A model generated the notes under the pieces. The model was given only the letters and a program-made list of their open reading frames with translations, ran no database searches and was not told the origin of the DNA. From an uncultured Burkholderiales bacterium (GTDB lineage: Bacteria > Pseudomonadota > Gammaproteobacteria > Burkholderiales > Burkholderiaceae_C), in NCBI GenBank assembly GCA_903935585.1, contig CAIZSE010000128.1, forward strand, positions 1 to 36,370: 36,370 nucleotides of DNA, read 5' to 3'. Position numbers and translations under genes: made by a program. Below are positions 32,538 through 36,370 of this stretch, piece after piece (positions within the stretch are counted from its first letter, which is position 1; each line of letters begins with the position of its first letter).

Positions 32538-33746
32538 ATGAGCACACAAAACATAGTTGACCATTCCGGCATTACGGTTCCTCTGGGTGAGGACTACCCC
32601 GAGATCCGGGAAAGCGTTCGCCGCATCTGCCAGGACTTTCCCGGCGAATATTGGCGCGACCTGGACGAACGAAGCGCCTACCCGGATGCATTTGTCAAGG
32701 CCCTGACGAAAGCGGGCTATCTATCGGTGCTGATCCCTGAAGAATACGGGGGGGCCGGGTTGCCGCTGCGCGCCGCCTCGGTGATCCTGGAAGAGATCCA
32801 CGCTACCGGCTGCAGTGCCGGTGCCTGTCACGCCCAGATGTACATCATGGGCACTTTGCTGCGTCATGGCAGCGAAGAACAAAAGCGCCGCTTCCTGCCT
32901 CGCATTGCCTCGGGTGAGTTGCGCCTACAGGCCTTCGGCATCACCGAGCCAACCACCGGTTCCGACACTACGCAGATCAAGACCAAAGCCGAGCTAGTCA
33001 AGGATTCGGCGGGTGACTACTACGTGGTCAACGGTCAGAAGGTCTGGACCTCGCGCGCACTCTATTCGGACCTCATGATGCTGCTGGTACGAACCACCCC
33101 TGCCGATCAGGTGAGCAAAAAGACCGAGGGCCTGTCGGTGCTCTTGGTGGACATGCGCGAAGCACGAGGCAACGGGCTGGAGATACGCCCCATCAAGGCC
33201 ATGGTCAACCACAACACGACCGAGATCTTCATCGACAACATGAAAGTTCCGGCCGAAAACCGGATCGGCGAAGAGGGCAAGGGCTTTCGTTACATCCTTG
33301 ACGGCATGAACGCAGAGCGCATCATCGCCGCCTCTGAGGCACTGGGTGACGCTCGTTGGTTTACCCGCAAGGCGTCCACCTACGCTTGCGAGCGCGTTGT
33401 GTTCGGTCGGCCCATCGGCAAGAACCAGGGTGTGCAGTTCCCGATTGCCCGCGCCCACATCGAAACTGTGGCTGCCGAAATGATGGTTCGCAAAGCTACC
33501 GCCCTCTTTGCTGCTGGTCTGCCCTGTGGCGAAGATGCCAACATGGCCAAGTTGCTGGCGACCGAGGCGGCCTGGCATGCCGCCGAGGCCTGCATCCAGA
33601 CCCACGGGGGCTTTGGCTTTGCTAGCGAATACGACGTCGAACGCAAGTGGCGCGAGGTGCGAGTGATGCAGGTGGCGCCTGTCTCCACCAACCTGATTTT
33701 GTCCAACATCGCCGAGCACACGCTGGGCATGCCACGCTCATTCTGA
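32538..33746 (+). CDS. Acyl-CoA dehydrogenase (base on helix G, isovaleryl-type)
   Basis: A 402-residue FAD acyl-CoA dehydrogenase. Motifs: PEEYGGAGLPL (67-77), FGITEPTTGSD (133-143), NGQKVWTSRA, and THGGFGFASEYDVERKWREV near the C-terminus. At the usual catalytic YEGT position it reads APVST, so the common glutamate is absent. E260 in MNAERIIAASEALG falls where isovaleryl-CoA dehydrogenase carries its base on helix G. It probably oxidises a short branched or dicarboxylic acyl-CoA and passes electrons to ETF, whose beta-subunit gene begins at the end of the window. It lies 48 bp after the lyase-like gene. Confidence 0.88.
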   Translation: MSTQNIVDHSGITVPLGEDYPEIRESVRRICQDFPGEYWRDLDERSAYPDAFVKALTKAGYLSVLIPEEYGGAGLPLRAASVILEEIHATGCSAGACHAQMYIMGTLLRHGSEEQKRRFLPRIASGELRLQAFGITEPTTGSDTTQIKTKAELVKDSAGDYYVVNGQKVWTSRALYSDLMMLLVRTTPADQVSKKTEGLSVLLVDMREARGNGLEIRPIKAMVNHNTTEIFIDNMKVPAENRIGEEGKGFRYILDGMNAERIIAASEALGDARWFTRKASTYACERVVFGRPIGKNQGVQFPIARAHIETVAAEMMVRKATALFAAGLPCGEDANMAKLLATEAAWHAAEACIQTHGGFGFASEYDVERKWREVRVMQVAPVSTNLILSNIAEHTLGMPRSF

Positions 33747-33754
33747 GCAACACC

Positions 33755-35122
33755 ATGAGCACATCCCTGACCCAGGGCCTGGCCCAATTCATCGCACAGC
33801 CCGGTTTTGAGAAGGTGCCGGTCGATGCACTGCCACTACTGAGCAATGCTTTCATAGATACGGTGGCCTGCCTCTTCAGTGGCAAGCGCGAGCCTGTCAC
33901 GCAGGCTGCCCTGGCGCTGGTCCGCGAACGCGGTTCGCATGCCCGGGTTCAGGTGCTCATGGGTGCCGAGCGCTTGGACCCCATGGATGCCGCCTTTGTC
34001 AATGCAGTCGCAGCGCATGCGCTGGACTATGACGACATGGCACTCAACGGTCATCCCAGCGTGGTGCTGGTGCCTGCGCTGCTGGCCGCCGGTCAGGCGC
34101 GAGGTGCCAGCGACACCGAGTTACTGCGAGCCTACCTAGTTGGCTACGAGGTATGGGCCGAACTGGTCGGGCGCGAGCCGGATTCGCTGCACAACAAGGG
34201 CTGGCATCCGACCAGCGTGGTCGGCACAGTTGCCGTTGCCGCTGCTGTCGCCCACCTGGAGCGTCTGGATGCACCGGCGTGTGCACATGCGCTGGGCATT
34301 GCCGCCAGTCTGGCCTCAGGACTGATGGGGAATTTCGGCTCCATGACCAAACCGCTGCACGCGGGATGGGCTGCCGCGCACGGTATCGAGGCTGTGCGCC
34401 TTGCCCGGCTGGGCGTTAGCGCGTCCGACCATGTTCTCGAAAGCCCGACAGGCTATCTGGCAGCGCTCTCACCGCAAGGTCGCGCTGATCGCTCGCCATG
34501 GCAGCGGCCGAGTGAACTGCGTCTGTATCGCTCGGGCCTGTCGATCAAGAAGTACCCTGTCTGCTACGCAGCGCACAGGGTGATCGACGGCGTTCTCGAC
34601 CTGCGTGAACGCCATGGTTTTTCAATCGAGCAGATCCAACGTTTCGTCCCAACCTTATCTGACGTGACCCGCCGCGTGCTGCACGCGCATAGCCCAACTA
34701 CCTCTTTGCAGGCCAAATTCAGTATCGAATTTGCTTGCGCAATGGCCGCTCTAGAAGGTGCCGTGAGCTTACCCCAGGTCACCGATGCGCAATTGGCGCG
34801 CCCCGAACTGCAGGCCTTGATGTTGCAGGTCGAGGCGCGGACTGTGCCTGCCGGTTGTCCCATAGAGCCCGGCTTTGCCTTACACGACTCAGTCCGCATA
34901 GAGCTTCGCGATGGCACGGTGCTCGACAGCGGCCCTATCCGTTTCGCGCGAGGCCATGCGCTGCTGCCCTTGGCCCAGCATGAAATTCGAGGCAAGTGGA
35001 TTGGCTGTCTGGCGGCCGAAGGGGCCCCGCAGCAGGCGCTGCTTGAACGCCTTGAGCGCCTTGGCAGAGACTCTGCCGAGAGCCTGTGCGGATGGCTGGC
35101 CAAGCATACCTTCAAGGAATGA
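33755..35122 (+). CDS. MmgE/PrpD family protein
   Basis: A 455-residue member of the MmgE/PrpD (2-methylcitrate dehydratase-like) family. The ATG at 33755 (MSTSLTQGLAQFI) is 8 bp after the dehydrogenase stop; an earlier in-frame start would lie inside that gene. Conserved segments: FIDTVACLFSG, AAHALDYDDMALNGHPSVVL (with the DYDD motif), KGWHPTSVVGTVAVAAAVAH, GNFGSMTKPLHAGWAAAHG and KKYPVCYAAHRVIDG. Relatives dehydrate 2-methylcitrate or decarboxylate cis-aconitate (IRG1). In this operon it may supply or process an unsaturated di- or tricarboxylate before CoA activation; the reaction is unknown. Confidence 0.87.
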   Translation: MSTSLTQGLAQFIAQPGFEKVPVDALPLLSNAFIDTVACLFSGKREPVTQAALALVRERGSHARVQVLMGAERLDPMDAAFVNAVAAHALDYDDMALNGHPSVVLVPALLAAGQARGASDTELLRAYLVGYEVWAELVGREPDSLHNKGWHPTSVVGTVAVAAAVAHLERLDAPACAHALGIAASLASGLMGNFGSMTKPLHAGWAAAHGIEAVRLARLGVSASDHVLESPTGYLAALSPQGRADRSPWQRPSELRLYRSGLSIKKYPVCYAAHRVIDGVLDLRERHGFSIEQIQRFVPTLSDVTRRVLHAHSPTTSLQAKFSIEFACAMAALEGAVSLPQVTDAQLARPELQALMLQVEARTVPAGCPIEPGFALHDSVRIELRDGTVLDSGPIRFARGHALLPLAQHEIRGKWIGCLAAEGAPQQALLERLERLGRDSAESLCGWLAKHTFKE

Positions 35123-35160
35123 AGTTCATGATGCATCCCCCGTCAAAGCTCGCCAACTAG

Positions 35161-35195
35161 AGCTCTACGCTTAAGAGCTAGCAGTCTATTTTTTA
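35161..35195 (+). terminator. Weak stem-loop with T-run before the Bug binding-protein gene
   Basis: AGCTCT (35161-35166) pairs with AGAGCT (35174-35179), a short 6-bp stem, followed a few bases later by a T6 run at 35190-35195. It could attenuate transcription into the binding-protein gene, but the stem is weak. Confidence 0.3.
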
Positions 35196-35219
35196 CTTTA
35201 ACTAAGAGGAGACATCATC

Positions 35220-36233
35220 ATGAACATGTTCAATCACACCATCAGCATAAGCAAACGAGGCCTGCTCCTGTTGGCCATAGCCATGCTGGCCACGTTCAAT
35301 GCGGCTGCACAAGCTAACACCTGGCCAAGCAAGCCGATCAAGTTCATTGTTTGCTTCCCTCCGGGCAATGCAGCCGATGTGTTTGCGCGCGCCATCGGTC
35401 CATTGCTTACCGAAAAACTCGGTCAGCCTGTGGTGATAGAGAACAAGCCAGGAGCAGGCGGCATGCTGGGTGTAGATGCAGTGGCCAAATCAGTAGCTGA
35501 CGGTTACACCTTCGGAGCCTGCTCGCTCTCGCCCCTGACCATCCTTCCGGCCGTACGAAGCAAGATGCCTTATGACGTTGAGCGTGACATTGAGCCATTG
35601 ATTCTGACCAACAAAGGCCCTATGGTGCTGGTGGTCAAAAAAGACTCGCCTTTTAACTCCTTGCAGGAAGTGATCCAGTATTCGAAAGACAACCCGACAA
35701 AACTCTCGTATGCCTCCCTGGGGCAGGGCACCATCAGTCAGATGAGCATGGAAGCATTTAAATTCGCCTCGGGCGCCAACCTGACCGAAGTCAGTTACAA
35801 AGGAAGTGCCCCTGCACTGACAGATCTGGTAGGGGGTCACATCGACGTCATGCTTGACGGTGCAGCTTCCGTTTCTACACAGGTAGCAGCTGGCACGGTT
35901 AAGGCCTTGGCCGTCACTACACAAAAGCGCTCGCCGCTGCTGCCGCAGGTACCAGCCATGAGCGAAATAAACATTCCTGGTCTGAAATCATTTGACTTTT
36001 TCGGCTGGGTAGGCTTCATCGCTCCACCCGGCACTTCACCTGAGGTACTTAGGCGGATGAACAAAGAGATCGCGGATGTGCTCAAGCACCCTAGTATCCA
36101 GCAGCGTGCCCAAGCCACCGGTCAGGAAATCGTTGAGCCCAACACACCAGCGCAGTTTCGCGAATTCATGAAGACGGACTTCGCACGCTGGTCTAGCGTG
36201 GCCCGCAGGCTTAAGCTGGACATCAAAGACTGA
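35220..36233 (+). CDS. Bug/TctC-family tripartite tricarboxylate transporter binding protein
   Basis: A 337-residue periplasmic solute-binding protein of the Bug (TctC) family, greatly expanded in Burkholderiales. A signal peptide covers about 1-33 (cut near AAAQA). The mature part begins NTWPSKPIKFIVCFPPGNAA; the FPPGNAADVFAR loop and ENKPGAGGMLGVDAVAKS are the ligand-loop hallmarks. VSYKGSAPALTDLVGGHIDVML is the second hallmark. AGAGGAGA precedes the ATG. No TctA/TctB membrane genes are in the window, so it must pair with subunits encoded elsewhere or act as a sensor-type orphan. The ligand is presumably the carboxylic acid degraded by the upstream enzymes. Confidence 0.92.
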   Translation: MNMFNHTISISKRGLLLLAIAMLATFNAAAQANTWPSKPIKFIVCFPPGNAADVFARAIGPLLTEKLGQPVVIENKPGAGGMLGVDAVAKSVADGYTFGACSLSPLTILPAVRSKMPYDVERDIEPLILTNKGPMVLVVKKDSPFNSLQEVIQYSKDNPTKLSYASLGQGTISQMSMEAFKFASGANLTEVSYKGSAPALTDLVGGHIDVMLDGAASVSTQVAAGTVKALAVTTQKRSPLLPQVPAMSEINIPGLKSFDFFGWVGFIAPPGTSPEVLRRMNKEIADVLKHPSIQQRAQATGQEIVEPNTPAQFREFMKTDFARWSSVARRLKLDIKD

Positions 36234-36251
36234 ATTTTTCAGGGTGGCAAC

Positions 36252-36370
36252 ATGAAAATTCTCGTTCCCGTCAAGCGGGTGGTGGACTAAAACGTCAAGG
36301 TCCGCGTGAAGTCCGATGGCTCGGGTGTGGACATTGCCAACGTCAAGATGAGCATGAACCCCTTTGACGA
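36252..36370 (+). pseudogene. etfB: Start of etfB with an in-frame stop at codon 13
   Basis: The sequence reads MKILVPVKRVVD, then TAA at 36288-36290, then NVKVRVKSDGSGVDIANVKM and SMNPFD to the window edge. This is the electron-transfer flavoprotein beta subunit N-terminus, where codon 13 is normally tyrosine (DYNVKV). The frame is otherwise perfect on both sides, so one base (TAC or TAT to TAA) has made a nonsense codon. ETF takes electrons from acyl-CoA dehydrogenases, which fits the operon. The gene lies 18 bp after the binding-protein gene with AGGGTGG upstream. It could be an inactivated accessory copy, a point sequencing error, or a short peptide followed by re-initiation. Confidence 0.85.

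Noticed and set aside
36288..36290. Recoding of the stop codon in etfB (selenocysteine or pyrrolysine)
   Set aside because: The codon is TAA, while those systems use TGA and TAG; the expected residue is tyrosine.
1..36370. CRISPR arrays, tRNA/rRNA genes, transposases, phage genes or a defence system
   Set aside because: I looked for spaced repeats, integrase or transposase motifs and nuclease or toxin gene pairs, and found none beyond the orphan antitoxin-like gene.

Overview
The window looks like chromosomal DNA from a betaproteobacterium of the order Burkholderiales, most likely family Comamonadaceae. This is inferred from remembered protein similarity (HtpX, DUF3025, PyrC, EtfB), high GC, a Bug-type (TTT) binding protein and many CoA-thioester enzymes; no database search was possible. 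Coding density is high, and no rRNA, tRNA, CRISPR array or transposase was seen.

Layout. (1) 1-2273, minus strand: 5' part of htpX, a DUF3025 gene and pyrC. (2) 2350-8542, minus strand: a glutamate/aspartate-type ABC importer (gltI-gltJ-gltK-gltL), preceded by a HypT-like LysR regulator and an ATM1-type ABC exporter. A YciA-like thioesterase (8583-8993) diverges from the exporter. (3) 9086-13516, minus strand: a fatty-acid/acyl-CoA set of TetR regulator, DmdC-like acyl-CoA dehydrogenase, DUF2147 protein, enoyl-CoA isomerase and hotdog thioesterase. A perfect 14-bp palindrome lies in front of the TetR gene. (4) 13653-26575: a large sugar-acid locus. The minus-strand arm holds an MR-subgroup acid-sugar dehydratase, two SDR dehydrogenases and an FAH-family hydrolase. 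The plus-strand arm holds a GntR/FCD regulator, a DctPQM TRAP importer, a UxaA/GarD-type dehydratase, a YbiC-like dehydrogenase, a fructuronate-reductase-like polyol dehydrogenase and ManD. A 19-bp GntR-type operator sits between the arms. (5) 26596-27172: an orphan HigA/COG3636-type antitoxin-like gene and a short non-coding stretch where GC falls. (6) 27173-29423, minus strand: a 14-TMS MFS transporter and an IclR regulator. (7) 29529-36370, plus strand: a CoA-thioester operon of crotonase, class III CoA-transferase, HMG-CoA-lyase-like gene, acyl-CoA dehydrogenase, MmgE/PrpD protein, Bug binding protein and the start of etfB.

How the genes fit together. In region 4, TRAP uptake feeds reduction and dehydration of hexuronate-type acids. 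UxaA and ManD would both give 2-keto-3-deoxy-gluconate (KDG). The opposite arm has the enzyme classes of a non-phosphorylative route: dehydratase, 2-keto-3-deoxy-acid dehydrogenase, then 2,4-diketo-acid hydrolase. No KDG kinase, KDPG aldolase or uronate isomerase is present. In region 7 the enzyme order fits activation, oxidation, hydration and retro-aldol cleavage of a branched dicarboxylate, for example 3-methylglutarate.

The most unusual signals are in region 7. The lyase gene has a frameshift and altered active-site motifs, and etfB has an in-frame TAA at codon 13. The IclR/operon intergenic region carries two nearly identical, oppositely oriented 16-bp operator candidates.
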